From assembly GCF_007991495.1 (NCBI RefSeq), contig NZ_BJYL01000004.1, forward strand, positions 1-64,000: DNA of 64,000 nucleotides, written 5' to 3'. Of this stretch, positions 20,149 to 31,108 are shown piece after piece. A model generated the notes under the pieces. The model did not search any database. It worked only from the letters and a program-made list of their open reading frames with translations, and was not told the origin of the DNA. The position numbers were made by a program, and so were the translations under genes. Numbering within the stretch: the first letter of the stretch is position 1; every line of letters starts with the position of its first letter. The stretch is from Sporosarcina luteola. GTDB taxonomy: Bacteria; Bacillota; Bacilli; Bacillales_A; Planococcaceae.

Positions 20149-20742
20149 ATGGCTTGGGAAGTTTTTAGTTTCATTGGTACAGCAGCTTTTGCAATTTCAG
20201 GGGCCTTGGTTGCTATGGAAGAGGAATATGATATTTTCGGAGTATACATTTTAGGGATGGTGACAGCTTTCGGTGGAGGGGCGGTCAGAAACGTCTTAAT
20301 CGGGATTCCGGTCTCCGTCTTATGGGATCAAAACTTCCTATTCATTGTCGCATCCATTTTAATAACGTTCTTTTTCTTTTTTTCTAAATCAATCCTTACT
20401 CATTGGAACCGGTGGGGCACGTATTTTGATGCTATTGGATTGGCCGCGTTCGCTATACAAGGCGCATTACTCGCCGTCAATATGAATATGTCCCTTTTCG
20501 CCATCATGGTAGCTGCCGTATTGACCGGGGCGGGTGGCGGTGTGATTCGGGATGTGCTAGCGGGCAGACGTCCACTAATCTTTAAGAAAGATATTTATGC
20601 CGTTTGGGCTGCAGCAGCAGGACTCGTTGTCGGCGTCGGCCTTTATCGATATGATTTAGCACTCTATGCGCTGCTGATAGCGGTAGCGACACTTAGGATC
20701 CTATCCTATCATAATCAATGGAGATTACCACAAGGCAAGTAA
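20149..20742 (+). CDS. TRIC-type cation channel family protein (UPF0126)
   Basis: This 197-residue membrane protein has seven predicted helices in two inverted repeats, each with the glycine-rich TRIC signature (TAFGGGAVRNVLIGIPV and TGAGGGVIRDVLAGRRP, about residues 38-54 and 124-140). Prokaryotic members form trimeric potassium-permeable channels. I use the ATG at 20149 behind TTAAGGAGGAGC; the frame from 20086 adds a stretch holding the promoter (TATACT at 20110-20115). It stands alone between divergent ynbB and convergent hfq. Confidence 0.88.
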   Translation: MAWEVFSFIGTAAFAISGALVAMEEEYDIFGVYILGMVTAFGGGAVRNVLIGIPVSVLWDQNFLFIVASILITFFFFFSKSILTHWNRWGTYFDAIGLAAFAIQGALLAVNMNMSLFAIMVAAVLTGAGGGVIRDVLAGRRPLIFKKDIYAVWAAAAGLVVGVGLYRYDLALYALLIAVATLRILSYHNQWRLPQGK

Positions 20743-20753
20743 GGGGCCAGACG

Positions 20754-20786
20754 AAAAAAAGGAACAGGATTGGATGCCTGTTCCTT
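20754..20786 (-). terminator. terminator of the mutS-hfq operon
   Basis: A 10-bp stem (20777-20786 with 20759-20768) is followed on the minus strand by seven U, 16 bp after the hfq stop. It may also stop plus-strand transcription from the TRIC gene, but the plus side lacks a T-run. Confidence 0.88.
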
Positions 20787-20801
20787 CGTTGGGTCTTCGA
20801 A

Positions 20802-21026
20802 TTACTCCGCTTCTTTTAAAAGAACCGGCTTTGCTGGTACATACGTTGAAATCGCATGTTTGTAAATCAATTGCTGCTTTCCATCCGATTCAAGTAGAAC
20901 AGTGTAATTATCGTATGATTTGATAAGACCTTTCAATTGAAAACCGTTCAGCAGAAAAACAGTGACAAATGTATTGTTTTTCCGTAAAGAGTTCAAAAAT
21001 ACTTCTTGCATATTACCTTGTGACAT
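20802..21026 (-). CDS. hfq: RNA chaperone Hfq
   Basis: This 74-residue Sm-like protein forms a hexamer that binds small RNAs and A-rich sequences. The Sm1 motif ([20 protein letters not shown]) and Sm2 motif (IYKHAIST) are intact, and the length is typical for Gram-positive Hfq. It lies 40 bp after miaA, the usual neighbour, and is last in the mutS-mutL-glpK-glpD-miaA-hfq run. Confidence 0.98.
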   Translation of the reverse strand: MSQGNMQEVFLNSLRKNNTFVTVFLLNGFQLKGLIKSYDNYTVLLESDGKQQLIYKHAISTYVPAKPVLLKEAE

Positions 21027-21066
21027 ACACCCCAGCCTCCAATTGCTCTATATTTCTATTGCTCCA

Positions 21067-22020
21067 TTACATATTCGATTTATCCGATTGAAAATCCTTC
21101 AAAATTGATAAAATTCCATCTATCATTTTTTCTTTCGCTAAAAGTGCGTCGAACCAGCTGATGTCCATCTTATTTCTAAAATAGGTCATTTGCCGTTTTG
21201 CATAATGGCGTGTGTTTTTTTTGATCAAATCGGCCGTTTCCTCAATCGTCAACGTACGCTCAAAGTATTGATGGAATTCTTTATACCCAATAGCCTGTAC
21301 TGACTGAACGTTGCGGATCCCCTTGTCCCATAGCATTCTCGCTTCATCCTGCAAACCTTCTTGAAGCATAATGTCCACCCTGCGATCAATCCGCTCATAA
21401 AGAATTTCCCTATCCAAGTCCAAGCCGACAATCAAGTGATCATAAACGGCTGTTTTTCCTTTTCCTTGTTCGTGGTCGTTCTTCGTTTTACCCGTCACTT
21501 CAATGATTTCAAGTGCACGTATAAGTCTACGATGATTGTTTGGATGAATTTTTTCAGCACTTTGCGGATCGATTTGTCGTAACCGTTCGTATAAACGCTC
21601 TGCCCCGCCATCCATTGAGAGTTCAGATTCCAATGAGCGTCTTACTTCCTCATCGGATGCCTCTTCTGTAAATCTGAAATCGAAAATGACCGACTGGATA
21701 TATAACCCCGTGCCGCCGACAAGGATGGGCTGTTTTCCCCTCTTTATGATGTCGTCGATGCAATTTCTCACTTCAGTCTGGTATTCTGCAACAGAAAATG
21801 TCTCGCTCGGATCCTTTATATCGAAAAGATGGTGCGGGACCCCCCTCTTTTCTTCTTCTGTTATTTTCGCAGTCCCAATATCGAGTCCCTTATACACTTG
21901 CATCGCATCTCCGTTAATGACCTCGCCATCCAGCATTTGTGCCAGTTCGACGCTCAATGCGGTTTTTCCTGATGCCGTCGGTCCGACAATTGCAAGGACT
22001 CTTGTTTTCTCGTCAATCAT
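21067..22020 (-). CDS. miaA: tRNA dimethylallyltransferase MiaA
   Basis: The enzyme adds dimethylallyl to A37 of tRNAs reading UNN codons; MiaB, also in this window, later thiomethylates the base. The 317-residue protein has the P-loop GPTASGKTALSVELA at residues 13-27, LVGGTGLYIQSVI and the C-terminal YAKRQMTYFRNK. Its ATG directly follows the glpD stop codon (TAAATG), so translation is likely coupled to glpD, an unusual neighbour. Confidence 0.97.
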   Translation of the reverse strand: MIDEKTRVLAIVGPTASGKTALSVELAQMLDGEVINGDAMQVYKGLDIGTAKITEEEKRGVPHHLFDIKDPSETFSVAEYQTEVRNCIDDIIKRGKQPILVGGTGLYIQSVIFDFRFTEEASDEEVRRSLESELSMDGGAERLYERLRQIDPQSAEKIHPNNHRRLIRALEIIEVTGKTKNDHEQGKGKTAVYDHLIVGLDLDREILYERIDRRVDIMLQEGLQDEARMLWDKGIRNVQSVQAIGYKEFHQYFERTLTIEETADLIKKNTRHYAKRQMTYFRNKMDISWFDALLAKEKMIDGILSILKDFQSDKSNM

Positions 22021-23664
22021 TTATTTACCCAATCCTTCAGCTTCTTTAATATGTTTTTCCAATTGCATGAGATACTGTTCTTTGTTCTTATCGCTGTAAG
22101 AAAGAATTTTGCCCATAAAATCCGTCACTGCCTCTTTATAAAGTTTGACATAACCAATATTAAAATAAAGGTCACCTTTCCTGCGAATGAAAAAGTCGGA
22201 TGGTGTCATTGCCATTTCATAATGGATTGCATAAAGCACTTCAGCCTTCCATATGCGCGGTAATATGCCCTCATCATTTGATAATGCACTAAAATAATTG
22301 TAGAGCAAGTCAACATTCGTTCCATATAGCGAGGCAAGTCTTCGTCCTTCTTCCTTCGTAAGGCCGAAAAGCACCGCTTCGTTGGATTTACTTTCAAGGA
22401 ATGCATTGAATTGTTCTTCACTGTCGAAATCCCCACCGGATAACGGAAGATGTTCTGTTAAGCACGGACCGATTGAACTAGTCGCAAGGCGATTGACAAC
22501 ATGGTCAATGACAGTTTCCGCCATTTTACGATAACCTGTCAATTTGCCCCCCGCGATTGTGATCAACCCAGTTCCCGCCTCCCAAATTTCATCTTTCCGT
22601 GAAATTTCGGAAGCATCTTTTCCTTCCTCGTAAATAAGCGGACGTACGCCAGCCCAAGTGGATTCGACATCCTTTCGGCGAATTGTCACTTCAGGAAACA
22701 TATAATGGAGGGCTTCCAATAAATAAGTTATATCTTCTTCTGTCGCAATCGGGTTGGATTTATCATTATCATAAAAGGTATCTGTCGTGCCGACATATGC
22801 TTTATTGCCCCTCGGGATCGCAAAAACCATCCTTCCGTCAGTTGTATCAAAATAGACTGCTTGCCTTAATGGAAATACGGCTTTATCGATGACGATGTGA
22901 ATACCCTTTGTCAGACGAAGACGCTTATCATTTGAGAGTTCATCCAATCCGCGCATTTCATCTACCCAAGGTCCAGTCGCATTGACAATGACAGATGCAT
23001 TCATTTGCATCTCGTCTCCTGTCAGCATGTCACGCACTATGACACCGCTCACTTTTTCATTACGATCGTATTGAAACTGTTCCACTTTCATGTAATTCAA
23101 ACAAAGGGCGCCTTTTTGTGCGGCTTTTTTCATGACTTCAATCGTCAATCTTGCATCGTCTGTACGATACTCCACATAATGACCTCCGCCGAGCAAGCCA
23201 TCCTCGCGCAGCAACGGCTCCATATGAAGCGTCTCTTCGGCCGTCATCATTTCCCTGCGTTCTTCTTTTTTAACGCCTGCCAATTTATCGTAGACGAATA
23301 ATCCTGCTGAAGTGGTCAATTTTCCGAATGTCCCGCCTTTGTGGAAAGGAAGGAGCATTCGCTCAGGTTCTGTCACATGTAACGCGTTGCGATAGACGAT
23401 ATCCCTTTCACGGCCAGTTTCTGCAACGATTTTTAATTCCATCTGCTTCAAGTATCGCAAACCGCCATGCACAAGCTTTGTCGATCGGCTTGAAGTGCCT
23501 GCTGCAAAATCTTGCATTTCCACTAAACCGACGGATAATCCTCGCGTTACTGCGTCAAGCGCGATTCCGGCTCCGGTTATTCCTCCTCCGATGACGAGTA
23601 GGTCAAAATGATATTCCCCCATGAACTGTTTCACTTTCGGTCTCGTGATCGATGATAACACCAT
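22021..23664 (-). CDS. glpD: glycerol-3-phosphate dehydrogenase (aerobic, FAD)
   Basis: This 547-residue flavoenzyme oxidises glycerol 3-phosphate to dihydroxyacetone phosphate and feeds electrons to menaquinone at the membrane. The FAD Rossmann motif LLVIGGGITGAGIALDA is at about residues 23-39, and RSTKLVHGGLRYL and the C-terminal cap domain are present. An AGGAGGAGAACG ribosome-binding site precedes the ATG. It follows glpK by 15 bp and abuts miaA, with no leader or antiterminator site of the GlpP type visible. Confidence 0.97.
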   Translation of the reverse strand: MVLSSITRPKVKQFMGEYHFDLLVIGGGITGAGIALDAVTRGLSVGLVEMQDFAAGTSSRSTKLVHGGLRYLKQMELKIVAETGRERDIVYRNALHVTEPERMLLPFHKGGTFGKLTTSAGLFVYDKLAGVKKEERREMMTAEETLHMEPLLREDGLLGGGHYVEYRTDDARLTIEVMKKAAQKGALCLNYMKVEQFQYDRNEKVSGVIVRDMLTGDEMQMNASVIVNATGPWVDEMRGLDELSNDKRLRLTKGIHIVIDKAVFPLRQAVYFDTTDGRMVFAIPRGNKAYVGTTDTFYDNDKSNPIATEEDITYLLEALHYMFPEVTIRRKDVESTWAGVRPLIYEEGKDASEISRKDEIWEAGTGLITIAGGKLTGYRKMAETVIDHVVNRLATSSIGPCLTEHLPLSGGDFDSEEQFNAFLESKSNEAVLFGLTKEEGRRLASLYGTNVDLLYNYFSALSNDEGILPRIWKAEVLYAIHYEMAMTPSDFFIRRKGDLYFNIGYVKLYKEAVTDFMGKILSYSDKNKEQYLMQLEKHIKEAEGLGK

Positions 23665-23679
23665 TCGTTCTCCTCCTGT

Positions 23680-25194
<1,515 letters not shown>

Positions 25195-25206
25195 TTAACA
25201 GCTAGA

Positions 25207-27072
25207 CTACATTACTCGTTTAAACATTTTTTCAATCTCATACGTCGAAAAATGGATAAGTACTGGTCTTCCATGCGGACATGTGTAAGGATTTTCTGCC
25301 AATGATAAATCATGAAGCAGTTTTTCCATATCCGAAAACGTTAAATAATGGTTCGCTTTTATGGATTTCTTACAGCTCATCATGATTGCAGTTTCTTCAC
25401 GCAGCTTCCCGATATCCGCTTTTCTTGTTTTCAACACTTGCTCTATCAACTCTTCGATAAGCGCAGAGGCTTCTCCTGCCGGAAACCAAGCCGGATATTC
25501 TTTCACTGTATAAGAGGAAGGGCCGAATTCTTCGAGAAATACACCAACGTCATTCAAGGCTTGTTTGTTCTCTTCAATCTTCACTATTTCGTCACTGGAG
25601 TAATGGAAAATGAGCGGCATTAAAAGCATTTGCCTTTCGTCTATTTCCACATTGCTTAATTTATCCCTGAAAAATTCATATTTGATGCGCTCTTGTGCCG
25701 CATGTTGATCGATCATGTAAAATCCGTCTTCGTTCTGCGCAACGATATACGTACCGTGTACTTGGCCAACTGGCACAAGTGCCGGGAATCTCTTTTCAGG
25801 CATCTCCGTCGGCTGTTGGACGACCTCTTCTTGACTTTCCATCACTTTTTCAGGTTGCGGTGTATATACGGGTTCTTGTCTAGCCGGACTACTATCCAGT
25901 TCCTTCCTAGCCGGATCAGTAGAAGTTGGCTGGATCGGTGTCTTTTCAACATAGTTTTCTCTCACCGGTTTTGTTTCACCGCTACGTTCTGTCCTTTCCC
26001 TAGATGGCGGGAATTCATTCCAAATTGTAACTTGCTCAGAAGGTTGCTTTTTAATGGGGTCTTTTTTGATTGCGTCCGGCACGATGATTGCCCGTTTTAC
26101 TGCTTCATGAACTGATGATTTTATAAGCGACAGCAATTCGCCTTCCTTGCTAAGCCGAATATGCTGTTTAGCCGGATGGACGTTGACATCAGTCAGAAAT
26201 GGATCGGTTTCTACGTTGATGACTGCAACCGGATAACGTCCGATTGGCAAGTACGTATGTAATCCGTTTAAGACCGCGTCGTTCGAAGCATAGCTTTTCA
26301 CCCATCTTCCGTTAACGATATGAGTCATATAGTTTTTTGAAGCTCTCGTCATTTCCGGCAGTGTCACATACCCATTCACTTTGAAATCCGCATTTTCTCC
26401 ATTAAAAGGTACCATTTTACGCGCTACAGCCGGACCGTAAATATCATTCAACACTCTTTGTTGGTCACCGTTGCCCGACGTTTGGAGGATCGTTTGGCTA
26501 TGATGGGACAGTTTGAACGCGATATGCGGATGACTGAGGGCAAGACGGTTTACGAGATCAATCGTATGTCCGAGCTCTGTTTGGATTGTTTTCATATATT
26601 TTAATCTTGCTGGGGTGTTATAAAAAAGTTGTGCCACCGTCATATCAGTCCCTTTTCGAAAAGCTGCGTCGGACTCTTTCAGAATAACGCCGCCTTCGAT
26701 TTGGACTTCGGTGCCTTCTGTTTCTCCATCTGAAGTCCATAGGCTAATTTTTGAAACAGAAGCGATACTTGCGAGCGCTTCTCCCCTAAACCCTAACGTT
26801 CTGATTCTGAACAGATCACGTTCATTTGAAATTTTGCTTGTGGCGTGACGTTCAAACGCGAGGACAGCATCATGGCGTGACATACCTTTTCCATTGTCAG
26901 TCACTCGGATAGAGGTGAGCCCCGCTTCTTCTAATGCAATTTCAATCGAAGTGCTTTCTGCATCGATTGAATTTTCGACGAGTTCTTTGACGATGGATGA
27001 GGGTCTTTCGACAACTTCACCCGCTGCAATCTTATTGGATAATGAATCATCCATCACTGAAATGATGTCCAT
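25207..27072 (-). CDS. mutL: DNA mismatch repair protein MutL
   Basis: This 621-residue protein has a GHKL ATPase domain (residues 1-330; VERPSSIVKELVENSIDA, DNGKGM, GFRGEAL, TLPE). A variable Pro/Glu/Gln-rich linker spans about 340-420. The C-terminal endonuclease domain carries the DQHAAQERIKYE motif, SCKKSIKA and CPHGRP, so this is the nicking type of MutL expected where MutH is absent. It is 20 bp downstream of mutS. Confidence 0.98.
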   Translation of the reverse strand: MDIISVMDDSLSNKIAAGEVVERPSSIVKELVENSIDAESTSIEIALEEAGLTSIRVTDNGKGMSRHDAVLAFERHATSKISNERDLFRIRTLGFRGEALASIASVSKISLWTSDGETEGTEVQIEGGVILKESDAAFRKGTDMTVAQLFYNTPARLKYMKTIQTELGHTIDLVNRLALSHPHIAFKLSHHSQTILQTSGNGDQQRVLNDIYGPAVARKMVPFNGENADFKVNGYVTLPEMTRASKNYMTHIVNGRWVKSYASNDAVLNGLHTYLPIGRYPVAVINVETDPFLTDVNVHPAKQHIRLSKEGELLSLIKSSVHEAVKRAIIVPDAIKKDPIKKQPSEQVTIWNEFPPSRERTERSGETKPVRENYVEKTPIQPTSTDPARKELDSSPARQEPVYTPQPEKVMESQEEVVQQPTEMPEKRFPALVPVGQVHGTYIVAQNEDGFYMIDQHAAQERIKYEFFRDKLSNVEIDERQMLLMPLIFHYSSDEIVKIEENKQALNDVGVFLEEFGPSSYTVKEYPAWFPAGEASALIEELIEQVLKTRKADIGKLREETAIMMSCKKSIKANHYLTFSDMEKLLHDLSLAENPYTCPHGRPVLIHFSTYEIEKMFKRVM

Positions 27073-27092
27073 TTGAATCCCTCCTCGAATCG

Positions 27093-29651
27093 TTATTGTT
27101 TAAGTTGTTTTTGCCAATCAAGGATGAGTTGCATTGCTTGCATTGGTGTGAGGTTCATCAAGTCGGCTTGCTTCATATCCTCAAGGACGGATTTATCTGT
27201 TTCGGTCATTGTGTCCTGTTCCTCTTGCAAATCAAAGAACGATAATTGCTCATTGCTTGTATCCGTAATTGTTGTTTGTTCTGCATTTTCGAAAGCGTCC
27301 AACAATGTTTTGGCGCGAACGACGATGGAGTCAGGGAGACCTGCGAGTTGTGCCACATGGATTCCGTAGCTTTTATCCGCCGCTCCAGCCATCACTTTAT
27401 GAAGGAAGACAACTCTTCCTTCTCTTTCCATTGCTGCTACATGAACATTCACTAAACGGTTCAATTCCGCATCGAGTTTGGTCAGTTCGTGATAATGTGT
27501 TGAGAATAGCGTATTTGCGCCGATTTCATCATGGATGAATTCCATCATTGCTTGGGCGAGCGACATACCGTCGTACGTCGAAGTCCCTCTGCCGATTTCA
27601 TCGAATAATAAAAGGCTTTTATCGGTTGCGTTTGCAATGGCATTTCTCGATTCCATCATTTCCATCATAAATGTACTTTGCCCAGAGGCAAGATCATCGG
27701 CGGCTCCGATTCTCGTAAATATTTGATCAGTTACCGGAAGTTTTGCATATTCGCACGGTACATAACAACCGATTTGAGCCATAATGACTGTCAAAGCAAC
27801 TTGGCGCATGAATGTGCTTTTTCCCGACATATTCGGTCCGGTGATCAATAACATATTTGCATCCTCGGCAAGCGTGCAGCTATTGGGAACATATAAGGAA
27901 TGATCCATCATTTTCTCGACAACAGGATGTCGGCCATTTTTAATTTCCAATGCCCGTCCGTCATGGAATTCCGGTTTTACGAATCGATACTTTTCAGACA
28001 CAGTTGCAAAAGAAAGGAGCACATCCAGTTCAGAGAGGACACTCGCTAATTGCTGCACCCTGCGGATATGGGTTTTGAGCTCATCTCGGACAGTGCAAAA
28101 TAACGTATATTCCAAGTCTTGGCCTTCCGCTTCTGCGTTCAGAATCAATTCTTCTTTTTCTTTTAGCTCTGATGTAATATATCGCTCCGCATTTGCTAGC
28201 GTCTGCTTCCTTTCATAGCGTGTTAAATCTGCTAGATGGACATTTGACTTTGTAATTTCAATATAATAACCGAAGATGCGATTATAACCGATTTTCAAAG
28301 ACTTGATGCCAGTTCGTTCCCGTTCATCACGCTCAAGTCCTGCGAGCCATTCCTTCCCATTCCTTGATGCATCCCGGTACTGATCCAGTTTTTCATTGTA
28401 GCCATCTTTAATGATGCCGCCTTCTTTGACAGATAGGGGTGGATTTTCGGCAATTGACGCTTCCAAGAGATCAAGTGCCTCAACACATGGATCCAATTGT
28501 TCAGAGAAGCGTTCAAGACGCTTATGACCCGATTGAAGAAGTGCGTCTTTCAAGTAAGGTACGCACCGTAACGAATTTCGCAATTGAGCAAGATCCCTGC
28601 CGCTGGCACTTCCCATTGAGATCCTTCCTGACAGCCGTTCAAGATCGTAAACTTCCTTCAATGATGATTTCAGTTCATCCCGCAGAAAATAATTCTCGAT
28701 CAAATCAGATACGATTGTCAATCGATCCTCAATAGCCGGCTTGTCCGCAAGTGGCTGGTGAATCCATATCCTCATTTTCCTTGCGCCCATTGCCGTTGCG
28801 GTTTCATCCAACAGCCAAAATAAGGTTCCTTCTTTGCTACCGTTGCGAATTGATTGAACAAGTTCCAAGTTGCGCATCGAATTTGCATCGATGGAAAGTT
28901 TACCTGATTTTTGTATGTACTCAAAAGGTCGTAAATGATCAAGTGAAGATTTTTGTGTGCGCTTTAAATAGGAAACAAGAATTTCACAAGCCTCGGTCAT
29001 ATCACTTGGAATCGTTGAAACTAGACCATCCGTACTCTTCTTCGCATCTCCATCTTCCATCGAAAGAACAATATCCCTTTTAGCCATTCCTTCATTCAAA
29101 GCGATATGAAGTCGTTCCCGTACGACAATCTCTTTCATCCCTAACGCTTCAATTTCGCCAATTAAGGTTCTTTCATCCCCAGAAACGATTTCTGCTTTTC
29201 CTTCTCCAGTAGCTAGGTCAACATAAGCGAGCGCATAACGTCCTTCATCCAACTGGTCGGCAGCACCGATGAAGTGGTTGGCATTGGCGTCAATCGTTTT
29301 TCCTTCGGTGATCGTTCCAGGAGTGACAACCTTGACGACTTCCCTCCTGACAATCCCTTTTGCAGCTCTGGGATCTTCCGTCTGCTCACAAATTGCCACT
29401 TTATGGCCTTTCTGGACAAGTGTTTCAATGTAACCTTCAGCAGAATGGAATGGCACACCACACATCGGGATTTTATCTGTACTTCCCCCGTCTCTACTCG
29501 TCAATGTAATTTCAAGGATATTGGATGCTTCAATTGCATCATTGAAAAACATCTCATAGAAGTCTCCTAATCGGAAAAATAGAAATGCATCGTCATATTC
29601 AGATTTCACTTGCAAGTATTGTTGAATCATTGGTGTATAAGTAGTAGTCAT
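27093..29651 (-). CDS. mutS: DNA mismatch repair protein MutS
   Basis: This 852-residue mismatch sensor has the mismatch-contact Phe-x-Glu in FRLGDFYEMFFNDA near residue 35, connector, lever and clamp domains, and a C-terminal ABC-type ATPase with Walker A GPNMSGKSTFMRQ, Walker B LLFDEIGRGTSTYDG and STHYHEL. I use the ATG at 29651 behind GTGGGGAT; the GTG at 29663 is part of that sequence. It is the first gene of the minus-strand run that includes mutL, glpK, glpD, miaA and hfq. Confidence 0.98.
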   Translation of the reverse strand: MTTTYTPMIQQYLQVKSEYDDAFLFFRLGDFYEMFFNDAIEASNILEITLTSRDGGSTDKIPMCGVPFHSAEGYIETLVQKGHKVAICEQTEDPRAAKGIVRREVVKVVTPGTITEGKTIDANANHFIGAADQLDEGRYALAYVDLATGEGKAEIVSGDERTLIGEIEALGMKEIVVRERLHIALNEGMAKRDIVLSMEDGDAKKSTDGLVSTIPSDMTEACEILVSYLKRTQKSSLDHLRPFEYIQKSGKLSIDANSMRNLELVQSIRNGSKEGTLFWLLDETATAMGARKMRIWIHQPLADKPAIEDRLTIVSDLIENYFLRDELKSSLKEVYDLERLSGRISMGSASGRDLAQLRNSLRCVPYLKDALLQSGHKRLERFSEQLDPCVEALDLLEASIAENPPLSVKEGGIIKDGYNEKLDQYRDASRNGKEWLAGLERDERERTGIKSLKIGYNRIFGYYIEITKSNVHLADLTRYERKQTLANAERYITSELKEKEELILNAEAEGQDLEYTLFCTVRDELKTHIRRVQQLASVLSELDVLLSFATVSEKYRFVKPEFHDGRALEIKNGRHPVVEKMMDHSLYVPNSCTLAEDANMLLITGPNMSGKSTFMRQVALTVIMAQIGCYVPCEYAKLPVTDQIFTRIGAADDLASGQSTFMMEMMESRNAIANATDKSLLLFDEIGRGTSTYDGMSLAQAMMEFIHDEIGANTLFSTHYHELTKLDAELNRLVNVHVAAMEREGRVVFLHKVMAGAADKSYGIHVAQLAGLPDSIVVRAKTLLDAFENAEQTTITDTSNEQLSFFDLQEEQDTMTETDKSVLEDMKQADLMNLTPMQAMQLILDWQKQLKQ

Positions 29652-29803
29652 CTTTATCCCCACAGTATTTTAGTTTTCTCCTATTATAACAAAACATGAT
29701 GCGACAAAGTATCAAAGCGGGATATCTCAATTATGGAAATGATTATTTGTTGAAGAACCAACAGCTATACGAGGGAATATATAAATTGTTTTAAACTTGT
29801 TCT

Positions 29804-29955
29804 AGGATTGGAACGGAAGGCGGCGACTCCTGCGGGAATAGCATGAGCTGAAGACCCCGCAACGAAGCGAAGCGAAGTGAGGAGGCTGAAGCCATGCCCG
29901 CGGAAAGCGTCCGCCTGAAGTGGAAATCCGGGTTTTGATATTTTAATTCAAAATA
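29804..29955 (+). repeat. type B dispersed hairpin element, full copy B1
   Basis: This ~150-bp GC-rich element in the 356-bp gap between mutS and cotE runs from AGGATTGGAACGGAAGGCGG to the A/T-rich end ...TTTTAATTCAAAATAC. It folds on itself through GGCGGCGAC/GTCCGCC, GCGGG/CCCGC and GCATG/CATGC, with a GAAGC-repeat tip. Similar sequences recur between genes in many Bacillales genomes. It encodes nothing recognisable. The remainder of the gap, 29652-29803, shows no gene. Confidence 0.85.
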
Positions 29956-29983
29956 CATAGTACTAGATGATTTTTAGACAAAG

Positions 29984-30009
29984 AAAAAAGCCGGGTGCTT
30001 ATCCGGCTT
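29984..30009 (-). terminator. terminator of cotE
   Basis: AAGCCGG/CCGGCTT (30003-30009 with 29988-29994) is followed on the minus strand by a U-tract; the stem overlaps the cotE stop codon by 2 bp. Confidence 0.88.
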
Positions 30010-30577
30010 AAAACGGACGTGAATCTTTTCCTTTGTCCTCATGATGCTTATCTTCAGTTGCTTTGTTGTGATGATCATGCCCGTGATGGGATGATGATTC
30101 GTCCTTGAATGACCATTCTTCCTCAAATTGGTGAGGATGGACAGTAATGCATACCTTTGTCTCTCCAACGACTTCTGCAACCAACTCCCTTTCCACTTTG
30201 ATGATAAATTTTTCTCCGCATTCAGAGATGAGTGCTTCCGTACAATTCGGGTGCTGGACGACATTTACAATAATTTCTTCTTGACCTGAAACTGGCTCAT
30301 CCCGATAATGGAGCCTAATCCGATCTTTATACGGTACAGTTTCGGAGTAAACGGAAGTCTTTGAATGGTCATGATGCGAATACCAGACGTTGACATCAAA
30401 TTTACCAGTGACTTCAATGTATTTCCCTACTTTTTTCGCATGATGTGTGTGGTTGATCACCCAACAGCCTAAAATGCTGGATGGATTATTCGGTGGCTTC
30501 AGTGTTACATCCGATTCCGTCCGCTTTTTCCCTTTTGCGATGACTGCCTTCGTCACGATTTGCCGTAAATTCTTCAG
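30008..30577 (-). CDS. cotE: outer spore coat morphogenetic protein CotE
   Basis: CotE organises the outer spore coat. The family core is clear: TKAVIAKGKK, PPNNPSSILGCWVINH, VTGKFDVNVWYS, ELVAEVVGETKV. Only GTG (30556) is a standard start, but the upstream codons LKNLRQIV match the family N-terminus, and AGGAGG (30585-30590) lies 7 nt before an in-frame CTG at 30577. I therefore extend to that CTG (189 residues); the fallback is 30556 (182 residues). The C-terminal ~29 residues carry 7 His amid Asp/Glu/Lys, where other CotE proteins are mainly acidic. Position beside ricA-miaB and mutS is conserved. Confidence 0.92.
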   Translation of the reverse strand: MKNLRQIVTKAVIAKGKKRTESDVTLKPPNNPSSILGCWVINHTHHAKKVGKYIEVTGKFDVNVWYSHHDHSKTSVYSETVPYKDRIRLHYRDEPVSGQEEIIVNVVQHPNCTEALISECGEKFIIKVERELVAEVVGETKVCITVHPHQFEEEWSFKDESSSHHGHDHHNKATEDKHHEDKGKDSRPF

Positions 30578-30634
30578 TTCATTTCCTCCTTCATTGACTT
30601 CTATGTATCCTATGCAACATACGCCCAGAAAGTG

Positions 30635-30670
30635 AAAAAAACCGATAAGGAATTTTTCCTCATCGGTTTT
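30635..30670 (-). terminator. terminator of miaB-ricA
   Basis: AAAACCGATGAGGAA pairs with TTCCTTATCGGTTTT on the minus strand and is followed by further U. It starts a few bases after the ricA stop. Confidence 0.9.
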
Positions 30671-30673
30671 GCA

Positions 30674-31108
30674 TTATGATAATGGTTTCGGTTTTGTGTT
30701 TTCTACGTAAGATCCAGTTTTGCCTCCACGCACATCGCCGCCAGTGGATTCAATGATTTCATCTGTAACACTATTAGAAATCGTGTTGGACACCAATTGA
30801 AGAAGAGCGTTTACGTCAAGCTGGGATTGTTTGAATTCCTGCACAATCGGCACTTCATCAATTTCTTCTTGGATTTTTTCAATTTTCCCTTCTATTATTT
30901 CAAGGGCACGTGCCTTCTCATACATTTGGAAATTTACCGCTTGAGTTTGCAAAGATCTCAAACTTGCGATTTTTTCACGGATTTTCTGGTTTTCATTAAT
31001 TTGTTCTTCAGCACGTTTGAAAAACTCTACTTGTTCTGTGTTCGCGATCATATGAGCAATCTCTCTTGCTTTTTCAATAATATCTTCTTTCGTGTACAAT
31101 TTTTCCAT
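30674..31108 (-). CDS. ricA: RicA (YmcA), YlbF-family regulator of RNA maturation and biofilm/sporulation
   Basis: This 144-residue all-helical YlbF/YmcA-family protein works with RicF and RicT in a complex that speeds Spo0A phosphorylation and influences RNase Y cleavage. Recognisable segments are ARAIAHMI-like AREIAHMIANTEQVEFFKRA, LRSLQTQAVNFQMYEKARAL and the C-terminal QLVSNTISNSVTDEII. Its ATG overlaps the miaB stop (TAATG), so translation is coupled. Its partner RNase Y is encoded ~3 kb away in this window. Confidence 0.93.
   Translation of the reverse strand: MEKLYTKEDIIEKAREIAHMIANTEQVEFFKRAEEQINENQKIREKIASLRSLQTQAVNFQMYEKARALEIIEGKIEKIQEEIDEVPIVQEFKQSQLDVNALLQLVSNTISNSVTDEIIESTGGDVRGGKTGSYVENTKPKPLS

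Noticed and set aside
30008-30100. His-rich CotE tail as a frameshift artefact
   Set aside because: The frame continues to a stop that is overlapped by a proper terminator, and codon use does not change; it looks genuine.
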